A stretch of 64,000 nucleotides of DNA. Origin: Halomarina pelagica (GTDB lineage Archaea > Halobacteriota > Halobacteria > Halobacteriales > Haloarculaceae). Under the pieces are notes generated by a model that worked only from the letters and a program-made list of their open reading frames with translations, did no database searches and was not told the DNA's origin. The position numbers and the translations under genes are program-made. This document shows, piece by piece, positions 36,398-45,408 of this stretch; position 1 is the stretch's first letter; every line of letters starts with the position of its first letter. The stretch covers positions 2,914,001 through 2,978,000 of the forward strand of contig NZ_CP100454.1 in assembly GCF_024228315.1 (NCBI RefSeq), written 5' to 3'.

Positions 36398-37387
36398 TCA
36401 CACCTCGAGGACGAGCGCCTCCCCCTCCCGCTCGAACTCGGTGTCGAACCGCTTCGAGCGGTCGCGCACGCGCTCGCGACACCAGCGCGCGGCGTCGCCG
36501 CGCGCCTCGTGGACGCGGTAGTCGCGGATCTCCGTGGGGTGCAGGCGGACCTCCTCGATCGCCGCGTCCGCGCGAACCTCGAACAGGAAGCTCCGATCGT
36601 TCCTGAGATCGGGGTCGACGGCGTAGTCGTCGACGAAGTCTCCCGCGTCGTAGAGGATCGGCGCGCCGTCGTACACCTCGATCCCGTGGAAGACGTGGGC
36701 GCTGTGGCCGTGGATGAGGTCGACGCCCCGGTCAACGAGCCAGCGGGCGAACGCCTCGAACGCGGGCGGGGGCTCCGTGACCATGTTCGGTCCCCAGTGG
36801 AGCGACGCGACGAGGAGGTCGGGGGAGGGTTCGCTCGCCCGCGACAGCGCCTCCCCCGCGCGACGGCGGGTCCTCTCGTTCTCGACGTCGATCTCGACGT
36901 GCGCGGTCCCCGGCGCGTCCGCCGTGGCGGCGTACTCGGGGGTGTTGTCCGTGAGCGAGACGACCGCGACGTCGAGACCGTCGATCGTCACGCGGGCGGG
37001 TTCGAGCGCCGCGTCGAGGTCCCGCCCCGCGCCGGCGTGAGCGATCCCCGCCGCGTCGAGGTGGTCGAGCGTGTCCTCCAGCGCCACCTCCCCGAAGTCG
37101 AGGACGTGGTTGTTCGCGAGCGCGCAGCAGTCCACGCCCGCCGTCTCGAGGGCCGGGATCGCCCACCTCGGATCGGCCCGGAAGTGGAACGGGCGGTACG
37201 TGCGCGTCCAGCGCGTCCCCCGCGTCGAGAGACAGCACTCGAGGTTGACGAGCGTCGCGTCGAGGTCCCGCAGGCGATCGAGGACGGTCCCCCAGACGGC
37301 TTCCGGGGGCCGGCGACGCTGGCGCTCGTCGACCGTCCGCCCGAGCATGACGTCGCCCGTCAGTCCGATCCGTCTCGTCCCCGCCAT
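36398..37387 (-). CDS. CapA-family metallophosphatase-like protein
   Basis: A 329-residue CapA/PgsA-type protein: IGLTGDVMLGRTVD at the N-terminus with the metal Asp, NLECCLS, CALANNHVLDFGE near 90, SLHWGPNM near 195 and GHSAHVFHGIEVYDG near 235 with paired His. The family is linked to poly-gamma-glutamate or capsule synthesis in bacteria and halophiles. No signal peptide and no PgsBC partners are seen here, so the function may differ. Confidence 0.82.
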   Translation of the reverse strand: MAGTRRIGLTGDVMLGRTVDERQRRRPPEAVWGTVLDRLRDLDATLVNLECCLSTRGTRWTRTYRPFHFRADPRWAIPALETAGVDCCALANNHVLDFGEVALEDTLDHLDAAGIAHAGAGRDLDAALEPARVTIDGLDVAVVSLTDNTPEYAATADAPGTAHVEIDVENERTRRRAGEALSRASEPSPDLLVASLHWGPNMVTEPPPAFEAFARWLVDRGVDLIHGHSAHVFHGIEVYDGAPILYDAGDFVDDYAVDPDLRNDRSFLFEVRADAAIEEVRLHPTEIRDYRVHEARGDAARWCRERVRDRSKRFDTEFEREGEALVLEV

Positions 37388-37850
37388 CCCCTCGCCATTG
37401 GCGTGCCGCGGACAAAACGCCTTCTGCGATTCGCGGCGGTTGTGCGGAGTCCTCCCCCGTGAAGAGCGACACGCGTCCGATACGATCAGGTTTCGCGGCT
37501 ATTCCGGGTCGATCGTTCGTCACGCGAGCCGATAAACCAAAAGACTCTCAAGTCTCCACCTGATCCGTCGGGATAGGGCGAGATCCCTGCCACGATACGG
37601 GTCGATGACGGGCGGACTCGGGCCGGTCCGAAATCATCACACTCGTTCCGAGTCCGACCCCGTGACCCCGGCCGGACGGGGAGCCCGAACCGGGCGATCG
37701 CCCTCTCGTGTGCCATCACGGCGCTTCGCACGCCGGTGGGTTCGTGTGCCATTCGAACGTCGTGCCACCGGCCGTGCGACGCCTTCTGCGCGCTATCGAC
37801 GGCGAGCGCGGCCGTCGTCTCGTTCGATAACTCTTACAGAAAGACGAGGG
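37388..37850. other. Gene-free stretch before a mobile-element relic
   Basis: No coding region I can support; open frames here are Arg/Ser-rich without family features. The left part must hold the promoter of the CapA-type gene (start at 37387). The right part runs into the decayed TnpB element. Confidence 0.35.
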
Positions 37851-37856
37851 GAAAGT

Positions 37857-37874
37857 CCACGACTAAAGTCGTGG
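37857..37874. repeat. Hairpin typical of IS200/IS605-type element ends
   Basis: CCACGACT and AGTCGTGG form an almost perfect inverted repeat with a 2-4 base loop, followed by gctgaatcc. Hairpins of this kind mark ends or guide-RNA regions of IS200/IS605/IS1341-type elements in haloarchaea. A TnpB fragment begins about 90 bases downstream. Confidence 0.5.
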
Positions 37875-37967
37875 GCTGAATCCGACAAACAACGACACGA
37901 CCTACGAGCGATAGCAAGCCCGAGTCTCCAACGTCAGGGTGTTCTTTCGACGCACTGGTCGCCGCGT

Positions 37968-38130
37968 GTGAACGAGAAACCACACGATTTCTGGGCGTAC
38001 CGCCGATTCATCAGCCGCCTCGAAGACGTGTGTGAGGAATACGGCATCACGGTTGAGGAAGAATCCGAGGCGTGGACGAGTCAGGAGTGCCCCGAGTGCG
38101 GCGAACGCGACGCAACCGTTCGCCACGAGG
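37968..38130 (+). pseudogene. TnpB (IS200/IS605 family) C-terminal remnant
   Basis: The frame encodes [18 protein letters not shown], then [21 protein letters not shown], the end of the RuvC-like domain and the first CxxC of the TnpB zinc finger. The second CxxC and the C-terminal Asp region are lost, as is everything upstream of about the last quarter. It is clearly a decayed RNA-guided transposon nuclease. No intact copy is in the window. Confidence 0.7.
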
Positions 38131-38378
38131 GTACCTCGCGCTCGCACGGACAGCCGTGAAGGGCACCATCAACCGTTTCCTACGTCCGTTCCGCGCAGCC
38201 CGGAATCAACGCTACCTGAATTCGACACTGTCCCATGGTCGATCGGCGTCGGGTTCCCTTCCGACACTCTCTCGACCCCGTCGAGGCGATGACGTATACG
38301 ACACGAGACCCGAGCGAGCGGGTAGCCATCCAGCGCACCCAGTGTTGAGAACCGACGAAAGCAATCGGCCGAATCCCT

Positions 38379-38522
38379 CGAACGAGGTTGTTGTCGCACA
38401 CGTACGGTGAGATCATCGATCACGATATTGTCTACAACGCGCTCCAGGATCTCGACCGTTATCGGCTGTTCGTCCGGGCGGTCCGGAACTACCTCGATTC
38501 CGTCGACGCGCTTGACGACGGA
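38379..38522 (+). pseudogene. HepT-like (HEPN/DUF86) toxin remnant
   Basis: The frame reads RTRLLSHTYGEIIDHDIVY, then NALQDLDRYRLFVRAVRNYLD, the C-terminal half of a HepT HEPN RNase around its R-x4-6-H-x-Y motif. The N-terminal half and any MntA-type partner are missing, and the frame runs on into unrelated sequence. Assignment is by motif only. Confidence 0.5.
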
Positions 38523-38611
38523 CTCCGTCGAGGCGCAGACGGAGACGACACAAACGCCATCGCGCTGAACGAGTACCGATTCCGCACCGCGACCTCCCGT
38601 CCCGGAGCGCC

Positions 38612-39592
38612 CTACAGCCGCTCGGGGGCGAGTTCCTCCAGCGTCCGCTCGGCGAGATCCCCCGCGCCGTTGGGGATGGTGACGAGCGGGCGGTCGATGA
38701 CGTCGACCGCCGCGACCTCGCGCAACTGCTCGCGCGCCTCCTCCGGCGACCCCGCGACGCCGAGCGCCCGCACCATCCCGTCGGTGACGGCCGCGGTCGC
38801 CTCGCCGCGGTCACCGTCGCGCCACAGCGTCGCCACCCGCTCCGCCTCCTCGGGGAAGCGTCCGGCGACCGCCCGCTCGTACCCCCTGCCGCTACCCACG
38901 TAGTAGGCGAGGTGCTCGCGCACCTTCTGGCGGGCCTCCTCGCCGTCGTCGCTGACGCACGCGGGGACGTACGGCGCGACGGCGACGTCGTCCGGGTCGC
39001 GGCCCGCCTCCTCCGCGTGCTCCGCGACGTACTCGAACGCCTCGGGGAGGTCGCGGAAGGGGACGTTGTGGGGGATCCAGCCGTCGCAGAGGCGGGCGAC
39101 GACCCGGCGGTTCGCCCTCCCGAGCGCCGCGTGGTAGATCGGCACGTCCGCGCCGAGCGCGGGGAAGTCGGCGGCGTGGAACACCTCGCCGTCGTAGTTC
39201 ACGCGCCCGTCGTCGGCGAGGAACCGCTTCGTCAGCTCGATGGTCTCGTGGGCGCGGCGGACGGGGTTCGGGTCGTCCCAGTCCTGCCCGTGGAGGTCCT
39301 CGATCGCCTTTTTCGTGCTCGTCCCGACGCCGAGGGTGAACCGGCCGTCCGAGACGCGGTCGAGCGTCGCCGCGGTCATCGCGAGGACGGCGGGCGTGCG
39401 CGAGTAGACGTTGACGATGGCGGTCCCGAGTTCGATGCGGTCGGTCCGCGCGGCGACGTCGGTGAGCCTGACGATCGCGCTCTCGTGCCAGAGTTCGGGG
39501 ACCCAGGCGGAGTCGTAGCCCAGTTCCTCCGCGCGGATCGCGAAGTCGGTCGGGTCGGAGACAGCCGCCGGGACGAGGACGCCGAGGTGCAT
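38612..39592 (-). CDS. F420-dependent luciferase-like (LLM) oxidoreductase, second copy
   Basis: A 326-residue LLM TIM barrel: MHLGVLVPAAV start, AIRAEELGYDSAWVPELWHESA, RIELGTAIVNVYSRTPAVLAMTAATL and GRFTLGVGTSTKKAIEDLHG. It resembles the LLM protein at 29018 in the same segments but is clearly diverged. The TATA-like box catttatg lies about 25-30 bases before the start at 39592, which excludes the nine in-frame codons upstream. Hydride transfer with F420 is expected; the substrate is unknown. Confidence 0.85.
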   Translation of the reverse strand: MHLGVLVPAAVSDPTDFAIRAEELGYDSAWVPELWHESAIVRLTDVAARTDRIELGTAIVNVYSRTPAVLAMTAATLDRVSDGRFTLGVGTSTKKAIEDLHGQDWDDPNPVRRAHETIELTKRFLADDGRVNYDGEVFHAADFPALGADVPIYHAALGRANRRVVARLCDGWIPHNVPFRDLPEAFEYVAEHAEEAGRDPDDVAVAPYVPACVSDDGEEARQKVREHLAYYVGSGRGYERAVAGRFPEEAERVATLWRDGDRGEATAAVTDGMVRALGVAGSPEEAREQLREVAAVDVIDRPLVTIPNGAGDLAERTLEELAPERL

Positions 39593-39665
39593 GCTACCAC
39601 CGTCCGGGCGCAGGTACATAAATGGTCACTCGCGCCGTCGGATCGTCGGCGCGTTCGTTCCCCGA

Positions 39666-40826
39666 TTACTTCACCGCGCCCGCCTCCCGGAGCGCGGCGA
39701 TGCGGTCCGCGGGGAGTCCGGCCTCGCGCAGCACCTCGTCGGTGTGCTCGCCGTGGCCGGGGACCCGCTCGTCGCCGTCGGGGAGGTCGGTGACGGCGGG
39801 GAACCCGAGGCGGGGAGGTGCGCTGTCGCCGCGCTCGATCATCCCCCGGGCCTCGAACTGCGGGTCGCGGACGGCCTCGCGGGGCGAGTAGACCCCGTCG
39901 ACGGTGCCGTCCACGTCGCGGAACGTCTCCACCCACTCGTCGCGCGGGCGGGTCAGGAACACGTCGGCGAGCGCCTCGCGCAGCGCCGCGCGCTCGTCCG
40001 GGTCCTCGGTCATGTGCGCGTCGATCAGGTCCTCGCGGTCGACCGCCTCGCAGAACGCCCGCCAGAACTGCGGTTCGAGTGCGGCGAGGGTGACGTACTC
40101 ACCGTCGGCCGCCTCGTAGACGTCGTACCAGGGGTAGCCGCCGGTGAGCGGCGTCTCGCCGGGACGGGTGTCCTCGCCCGCGAGCGACTGCGCGGCGAGC
40201 GACTGCGAGAACGACAGCACCACGTCGGTCATCCCCACGTCCACGTACGTCCCCTCGCCGGTGCGCTCGCGGGTGAGCAGGGCGCTCACGACGCCGAAGG
40301 CGGCGAACAGGCCGCCCGCGAGGTCCGCCACCTGGTAACCGGGCACCACCGGGCGGTCGCGCGGACCGGCGCGCGTCACGTCGAGCAGGCCCGCCCGCCC
40401 GACGTAGTTGACGTCGTGGCCCGCGCGCTCCGCCTCGGGACCGGTCTGGCCGTAGCCCGTGACCGAGCAGTAGACGATCTCGGGGTTGCGCGCGCGGAGC
40501 GTGTCGTAATCGACGCCGAGGCGATCGACGACGCCCGGCCGGAACCCCTCGATCACGGCGTCGGCCTCCTCGACGAGCGCGTAGACCGCCTCGCGGCCCC
40601 CCTCGTCCTTGAGGTCGACGGCGACGCTTCGCTTGCCCCGGTTCACCGCGTCGAACACCGCGCCCACGCCGCGATCCGTCAGCGGTTCCATGTGCCGGGC
40701 GTAGTCGCCGGTGCCCGCGTCCTCGATCTTCACCACGTCCGCGCCCATGTCGGAGAGCAGTTGCGTCGCGTAGGGACCGGGGAGCAGTCGCGTCAGGTCG
40801 AGCACGCGGATGCCGCGGAGATCCAT
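39666..40826 (-). CDS. CaiB/BaiF family CoA transferase (class III)
   Basis: A 386-residue type III CoA transferase: MDLRGIRVLDLTRLLPGPYATQLLSDMGADVVKIE at the start, RGKRSVAVDLKDEGGREAVYAL near 70, the catalytic Asp in VDVGMTDVVLSF near 190, and GGYPWYDVYEAADGEYVTLAALEPQFW. It moves CoA between an acid and an acyl-CoA (for example with succinyl-CoA), or acts as a racemase in the AMACR subgroup. Adjacent acyl-CoA ligase and dehydrogenase genes fit acid activation for breakdown. Confidence 0.88.
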   Translation of the reverse strand: MDLRGIRVLDLTRLLPGPYATQLLSDMGADVVKIEDAGTGDYARHMEPLTDRGVGAVFDAVNRGKRSVAVDLKDEGGREAVYALVEEADAVIEGFRPGVVDRLGVDYDTLRARNPEIVYCSVTGYGQTGPEAERAGHDVNYVGRAGLLDVTRAGPRDRPVVPGYQVADLAGGLFAAFGVVSALLTRERTGEGTYVDVGMTDVVLSFSQSLAAQSLAGEDTRPGETPLTGGYPWYDVYEAADGEYVTLAALEPQFWRAFCEAVDREDLIDAHMTEDPDERAALREALADVFLTRPRDEWVETFRDVDGTVDGVYSPREAVRDPQFEARGMIERGDSAPPRLGFPAVTDLPDGDERVPGHGEHTDEVLREAGLPADRIAALREAGAVK

Positions 40827-41002
40827 GCGACGACTCCGGCCGCGGGGGACATATACTGTCGGCCGTGACCGCCGAACGACGTCACCCGACGAGATCGCGT
40901 TCACGTCGTACGAGGCGCTGGCGTAGAGCGACGTGCCCTCCCGGGAGAGGGATCGTCGGGCGAACACCTATGCCCTCGGTGTGCGATCACGTCCCACGCG
41001 CT

Positions 41003-42634
41003 ATGATGGACGCCCAACTCACCGTGGCCGGGTTGCTCGACCGCGCGGCCGACCTCTTTCCCGACCGTGAGATCGTCACGAAGCGGCCGGACGGGGGCCT
41101 CCACCGGTACACCTACGCGGACGCTCACAGTCGGATCTGTCAGCTCGCGCACGCGCTCGACGACCTCGGAGTCGAGCGGGGCGAGCGGATCGCCACCGTC
41201 GCGGCGAACGACCACCGCCACCTGGAACTGTACTTCGCGCCGCCGTGCTCCGGCCGGTCGATCCACATGTGCAACGTGCGCCTGCCCGACGAGCACTTCC
41301 GGTACATCGTGAACGACGCCGAGGACCGGGTGCTGTTCGTCGACCCGGCGTTCGTCGAGAAGGTGGAGGCCAACGCCGACGCCCTCGAGACCGTAGAGCG
41401 GTACGTCGTGCTGGCCGACGAGGTCCCCGAGACCTCCCTCGACCCCGTGATCGCCTACGAGGACCTCGTCGCGGGCTACCCGACGGCGTACGACTGGCCC
41501 GACCTCGACGAGTGGGACGAGTGCGGGATGTGCTACACCTCGGGGACGACGGGGAGGCCGAAGGGCGTCGCCTACACCCACCGCGCCATCTACCTCCACA
41601 GCCTCATGTGCGGGCACGTCGACGCCAACGGGATCGGCGAGTCCGATGTCGTCCTCCCCGTCGTCCCGATGTTCCACGCCAACGGGTGGGGCATCCCCTA
41701 CGCCGCGACGTTCGTCGGCGCGAAGCAGGTCCTCCCGGGCGTCCACACCGACCCGGGGTCGGTCGCGGAACTCGTCGCGGACGAGGGGGTGACCGTCTCG
41801 GCCGCCGTCCCGACGATCTGGCTGGAGATGGCCGAGTACCTCGACGAGCACCCCGAGGTGGACATCTCGAACGTCGACCGCCTGACCGTCGGCGGGAGCG
41901 CCCCGCCCGAGTCCCTCATCCGGCGGTACGACGAGGAGTACGACGCACCGATCGTCCAGGGCTGGGGGATGACCGAGACTACGCCGCTGGGGACGCTCAG
42001 CACGCTCCGGAAGGAACTGCGGGATCTCCCGAAGGAAGAACAGTACCGCTACCGCGCCACGGCGGGGATGCCCGTCCCCGGGATCGAGGTTCGGATCCGC
42101 GATAGCAGTGGAAACGACGTCCCCCGCGACGGCGAGTCGATGGGCGAACTCCAGATCCGCGGCCCGTGGGTGGCCGGGGAGTACCACAACCGGCCGGACG
42201 CGAACCGCGAGTCGTTCACCGAGGACGGGTGGCTCCGGACGGGCGACATCGCGACGATGGACGAGCACGGCTACGTCGACGTCAAGGACCGGACGAAGGA
42301 CGTGATCAAGTCCGGCGGGGAGTGGATCTCCAGCGTCGAACTGGAGAACGAACTGATGGCCCACGACGCCGTCGCGGAGGCGGCCGTCGTCGCCGTCGAC
42401 CACGAGACGTGGCAGGAGCGCCCCCTCGCGTGCGTCGTCCTCCGCGAGGGCGCGGACGCCTCCGCGGACGACCTGCGCGAGCACCTCGCAGAGCGCTTCC
42501 CGAAGTGGTGGCTCCCCGACGCGATCGAGTTCCTCGATTCGATCCCGCGCACCTCGACCGGGAAGTTCGACAAGCGGACGCTGCGCGAGCAGTACGACGA
42601 CGTAGTGCTGGAGGGGGAGCGGGAGGAGGCGTGA
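41003..42634 (+). CDS. Medium/long-chain acyl-CoA synthetase (AMP-forming)
   Basis: A 543-residue ligase starting MMDAQLTVAGLLDRAADLFPDREIVTK. Motifs: CYTSGTTGRPKGVAYTHRA, FHANGWGIPYAATFVGAKQVLPG, GWGMTETTPLG, WLRTGDIATMDEHGYVDVKDRTKDVIKSGGEWIS, and the catalytic Lys in RTSTGKFDK near the C-terminus. The set matches the AlkK/FadD medium-chain group. It should make acyl-CoAs for the acyl-CoA dehydrogenase encoded 67 bases downstream on the same strand. Upstream in-frame codons are Arg-rich and rejected. Confidence 0.9.
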   Translation: MMDAQLTVAGLLDRAADLFPDREIVTKRPDGGLHRYTYADAHSRICQLAHALDDLGVERGERIATVAANDHRHLELYFAPPCSGRSIHMCNVRLPDEHFRYIVNDAEDRVLFVDPAFVEKVEANADALETVERYVVLADEVPETSLDPVIAYEDLVAGYPTAYDWPDLDEWDECGMCYTSGTTGRPKGVAYTHRAIYLHSLMCGHVDANGIGESDVVLPVVPMFHANGWGIPYAATFVGAKQVLPGVHTDPGSVAELVADEGVTVSAAVPTIWLEMAEYLDEHPEVDISNVDRLTVGGSAPPESLIRRYDEEYDAPIVQGWGMTETTPLGTLSTLRKELRDLPKEEQYRYRATAGMPVPGIEVRIRDSSGNDVPRDGESMGELQIRGPWVAGEYHNRPDANRESFTEDGWLRTGDIATMDEHGYVDVKDRTKDVIKSGGEWISSVELENELMAHDAVAEAAVVAVDHETWQERPLACVVLREGADASADDLREHLAERFPKWWLPDAIEFLDSIPRTSTGKFDKRTLREQYDDVVLEGEREEA

Positions 42635-42701
42635 GGATGGCCGAGAAAGCGTAACGGCGGGGGCACCGAGCGATTAAGTCGCCCCGCCCGAACGTCGAGG
42701 T

Positions 42702-43925
42702 ATGACAACGCAGGACGCGCCGTCGTCGGGCGTGAGCTTCGAGACGACCGAGGAGTGGCGGCTCATCCGGTCCAGCCTCGACGAGTTCATAGAGCGGGAG
42801 GTGGCGGCGCTCGAGGACGACCTGGGCGAGACGTGGTCGAACCCGCGCCTGCGCCACGAGGCCGACGGCCGCCTCGTCCCGGAGGTGGTCGAGGCGATCG
42901 AGGAGGTCCGCCGGCGGAGCGCCGAGGCGGGCTTCTACGCCATGAACGTGCCGGAGGAGGCGGGCGGCGAGGGCGTCTCGAACGTGACGTGGTACCGCGC
43001 GAAGAAGCACGTCGCGAGCCACGGCCCCGGCCTGTCGCGGCACGTCCTCGCGGGGCCGGAGGGACCGAAGCCGCTGCTCCTCCAGGCGGAGGGCGAGCAG
43101 GTCGAGCGGTACCTGGAGCCGACGGTGCGCGCCGAGAAGTCCGCCGGGTTCGCGCAGACGGAACCCGGGGCGGGCTCGGACTCGCCCGCGATGCGGACGC
43201 GCGCGGAGCGCGACGGCGACGAGTGGGTGCTGAACGGCACGAAGCAGTGGATCACGAACGCCCCCTACGCCGACTTCCTGCAGGTGTTCGCGCGGACGAC
43301 CCCGCGGGAGGAGGCCGGGCGCTACGGCGGGATCACCTGCTTCCTCGTCGAGCGAGACGAGTACGAGGTCGGGAGCCTCAACAACGCCGTCGGCTCCGTC
43401 GGCCGGCAGGCCGAGGTCCACCTCGACGACGTGCGCCTCGGCGACGAGCGCGTGCTCGGCGAGGTCGGCGAGGCGTTCTACGCGGCGATGGGCTTCCTCT
43501 CGCTCGGGCGGATGGAACTCGGTGCTGAGGCGGTCGGACTGTCGGCGTTCCTCCTCGATCGGGCGACGGCGTACGCGCGGGACCGCGAGGCGTTCGGGCG
43601 GCCGATCGGGGCGTTCCAGGGTGTCTCGCACAAACTCGCGGCGGGACGGGCGAAGAGCTACGCGGCCGACGCGGCGGGGTACCGGCTCGCGTGGACGATG
43701 GACGAGGAGGAGGAGGCGATCGAGGCGTCCTCGATCTTCAAGTGGTTCGCCACGCGGGCGCTCTGGGAGGTCGCGGACGCGACGGTGCAGGTCCACGGCG
43801 GCAACGGCCTGAGCGAGGACAACCCGTTCGTGGACGCGCTGCAGTACGCCCGCATCCTCCGGATCGTCGAGGGGACCGACGAGATACAGCTCGAGACCAT
43901 CGCGAAGCAGATGGGCGTCAGGTAG
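42702..43925 (+). CDS. Acyl-CoA dehydrogenase
   Basis: A 407-residue FAD-dependent acyl-CoA dehydrogenase: FAQTEPGAGSDSPAMRTRA and WVLNGTKQWITNAPYADFLQVF for the FAD/substrate lid, FGRPIGAFQGVSHKLA, and the C-terminal VHGGNGLSEDNPFVDALQYARILRIVEGTDEIQ with the usual region for the catalytic base nearby. It catalyses the first oxidation step of acyl-CoA breakdown, with electrons leaving via ETF. The TATA-like gattaagtc (42672-42680) lies about 25 bases before the ATG. Confidence 0.9.
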   Translation: MTTQDAPSSGVSFETTEEWRLIRSSLDEFIEREVAALEDDLGETWSNPRLRHEADGRLVPEVVEAIEEVRRRSAEAGFYAMNVPEEAGGEGVSNVTWYRAKKHVASHGPGLSRHVLAGPEGPKPLLLQAEGEQVERYLEPTVRAEKSAGFAQTEPGAGSDSPAMRTRAERDGDEWVLNGTKQWITNAPYADFLQVFARTTPREEAGRYGGITCFLVERDEYEVGSLNNAVGSVGRQAEVHLDDVRLGDERVLGEVGEAFYAAMGFLSLGRMELGAEAVGLSAFLLDRATAYARDREAFGRPIGAFQGVSHKLAAGRAKSYAADAAGYRLAWTMDEEEEAIEASSIFKWFATRALWEVADATVQVHGGNGLSEDNPFVDALQYARILRIVEGTDEIQLETIAKQMGVR

Positions 43926-43945
43926 GTGGCGGTCCGGAGCCGGCG

Positions 43946-44416
43946 CTACAGCTCGGTGACCGCCTCCTCGACCGCCTCGCGCGGGACGGGCGAGATCCAG
44001 TCGTCGGCCACCCACGCGTCGCGGACGGTCCGCTCTCCGTCGAGGACGAAGACGGCCCGCATCGGCGTCGACGTGTTCGCCATCCCCGCACGCGGGGTGA
44101 GGAGGTCGTACGCCTCGCTCGCCGCGCCGTCCACGTCCGCGAACATCCGGAAGGGGCTGTCGAGGTAGCGGACGAAGGCGTTGACGGCGTAGGGGCCGTC
44201 CCGGCTGACGCCGAGGACGGGCACGTCGAACGCGTCCCAGCCGGCGCGGTCGTAGCGCTTCCACCAGTTCTCCGCGATGGCGGAGAACGCGAACGCCGAG
44301 AACACGAGCACGCCGCCGCCGTCGAGCGCCGTAGAGAGGCGCGTCGAGCGGAACGTCTCGCCGGTACAGAGCAACGACTCGAAGTCGGGGGCGCGGTCGC
44401 CGGGGGTCGGTGGCAT
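43946..44416 (-). CDS. Peroxiredoxin-like redoxin without the peroxidatic Cys
   Basis: A 156-residue AhpC/TSA-type thioredoxin fold: PPTPGDRAPDFESLLCTGETFR start, LVFSAFAFSAIAENWWKRYD where the peroxidatic PxxxTxxC motif should be, VPVLGVSRDGPYAVNAF, and VFVLDGERTVRDAWV. The TxxC cysteine is replaced by Ala/Ser, leaving one Cys near residue 17. It may be a non-peroxidase redoxin or use another residue. It is divergent from the glutaredoxin gene 76 bases away, so the pair may share control. Confidence 0.75.
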   Translation of the reverse strand: MPPTPGDRAPDFESLLCTGETFRSTRLSTALDGGGVLVFSAFAFSAIAENWWKRYDRAGWDAFDVPVLGVSRDGPYAVNAFVRYLDSPFRMFADVDGAASEAYDLLTPRAGMANTSTPMRAVFVLDGERTVRDAWVADDWISPVPREAVEEAVTEL

Positions 44417-44492
44417 GGCACACCTCTCGTCGGGACGGAGGAAAAGCCCGCGGTCGTGAGGGTTTTTACCACTGGAACCCCTTCCACCGGTC

Positions 44493-44738
44493 ATGACGCG
44501 AACGCTCTACCGGCTGGAGGGCTGTCCGTACTGCGAACTGGTCGTCGACAAGCTCGACGAACTCGACCTCGACTTCGAGAGCGTCTGGGTGGAGGGGCTC
44601 CACTCGAAGCGCGACGAGGTGAAGCGCGTCTCCGGCCAGCGCGCGGTGCCGGTGCTCGTCGACGACGAGCGCGGACTCACGATGGGAGAGAGCGCGAACA
44701 TCGTCGACTACCTCGAACGCTCCTACGGCGCGGCCTGA
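44493..44738 (+). CDS. Glutaredoxin-like protein
   Basis: An 81-residue glutaredoxin fold: TLYRLEGCPYCELVVDKLDELDL with the CPYC active site at residues 11-14, the cis-Pro in QRAVPVLVDDE near 53, and MGESANIVDYLERSYG at the end, resembling the glutathione-S-transferase N-domain type. Haloarchaea use gamma-glutamylcysteine rather than glutathione, so that thiol is the likely partner. The TATA-like ggtttttacc (about 44460-44469) is about 25-33 bases before the ATG. Confidence 0.85.
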   Translation: MTRTLYRLEGCPYCELVVDKLDELDLDFESVWVEGLHSKRDEVKRVSGQRAVPVLVDDERGLTMGESANIVDYLERSYGAA

Positions 44739-44804
44739 CCGCCGTGTCATTTCAGTCCGAGTGACACACCTATTTATAGATCGATGAGAAACCGTCGGAC
44801 GAGG

Positions 44805-44963
44805 ATGCCAAGCTGCCAGAACTGCGAGTCGTTTGTGACGGAAGCGTACGTACGAGTGTTCGCCCCGCAGGGGATGGAGTCGGTTCGGGTCTGCCCTCGG
44901 TGTGAGGATAAACTGCGCGACGGCGCGGAGATACGCCAGGCGCGGTCGTCGCGCGGGAACTGA
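44805..44963 (+). CDS. Small zinc-ribbon protein
   Basis: A 52-residue protein with two CxxC pairs: SCQNCESF at residues 3-10 and VCPRCEDKL at 29-37, enough for one zinc site. The TATA-like box ctatttatag (44770-44779) lies 26-35 bases before the ATG, which supports real expression. Such mini zinc ribbons are common in haloarchaea; the function is unknown. Confidence 0.72.
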   Translation: MPSCQNCESFVTEAYVRVFAPQGMESVRVCPRCEDKLRDGAEIRQARSSRGN

Positions 44964-44972
44964 TCGAGCGGC

Positions 44973-45374
44973 CTACTCGTCGAGGCTGTGCGGGTCGAGC
45001 CCCGGATCGTCGACCGCCGGCGCGCCGAGCGCGAGGACGATCCCCGGCTCGTCGCCGACGTTCCGGTGGCCGTGTCCCGTCATCGGGCCGGCGGCGTAGA
45101 ACGTCCCCGGCCCGGCCTCGACGATCTCCTCCTCGCCCGACTTGCCGACCTTGAGCGAGAACGTCCCCTGGAGGACGTAGTACAGTTCCTCCTGTTCGGC
45201 GTGGGCGTGGTACTGGATCTCCTCGCCGGGGTCGAAGTACCAGAGTTTCACCTTCAGGTTCTCCGTTCCGAGCGCCTCGTCGATCGCCCGGGTGTCGAGG
45301 TCCGGGGGGACCTCGTCGATCTGCGAGAGGTCGGTGATCGGGACGTCGTCGGTGTGGACGATCTCGTAGCCCAT
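44973..45374 (-). CDS. Cupin-domain protein
   Basis: A 133-residue single-cupin barrel. Motif 1 reads YHAHAEQEELYYVLQGTF (His, His, Glu metal ligands about residues 57-63) and motif 2 PGTFYAAGPMTGHGHRN (His about 100-102). The metal-binding residues look complete. Roles range from sugar isomerases to dioxygenases and small-molecule binding. It ends 9 bases from the small zinc-ribbon gene (convergent). Its promoter overlaps the end of the sirtuin gene. Confidence 0.83.
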   Translation of the reverse strand: MGYEIVHTDDVPITDLSQIDEVPPDLDTRAIDEALGTENLKVKLWYFDPGEEIQYHAHAEQEELYYVLQGTFSLKVGKSGEEEIVEAGPGTFYAAGPMTGHGHRNVGDEPGIVLALGAPAVDDPGLDPHSLDE

Positions 45375-45408
45375 GCTATGAGGGAACAGGCACGCCGATT
45401 ACAAATAC

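Noticed and set aside
37605-38159. A single intact gene across the TnpB relic
   Set aside because: Only the last part of the frame resembles TnpB; the upstream part is Arg-rich without homology features, and the motif set is incomplete.
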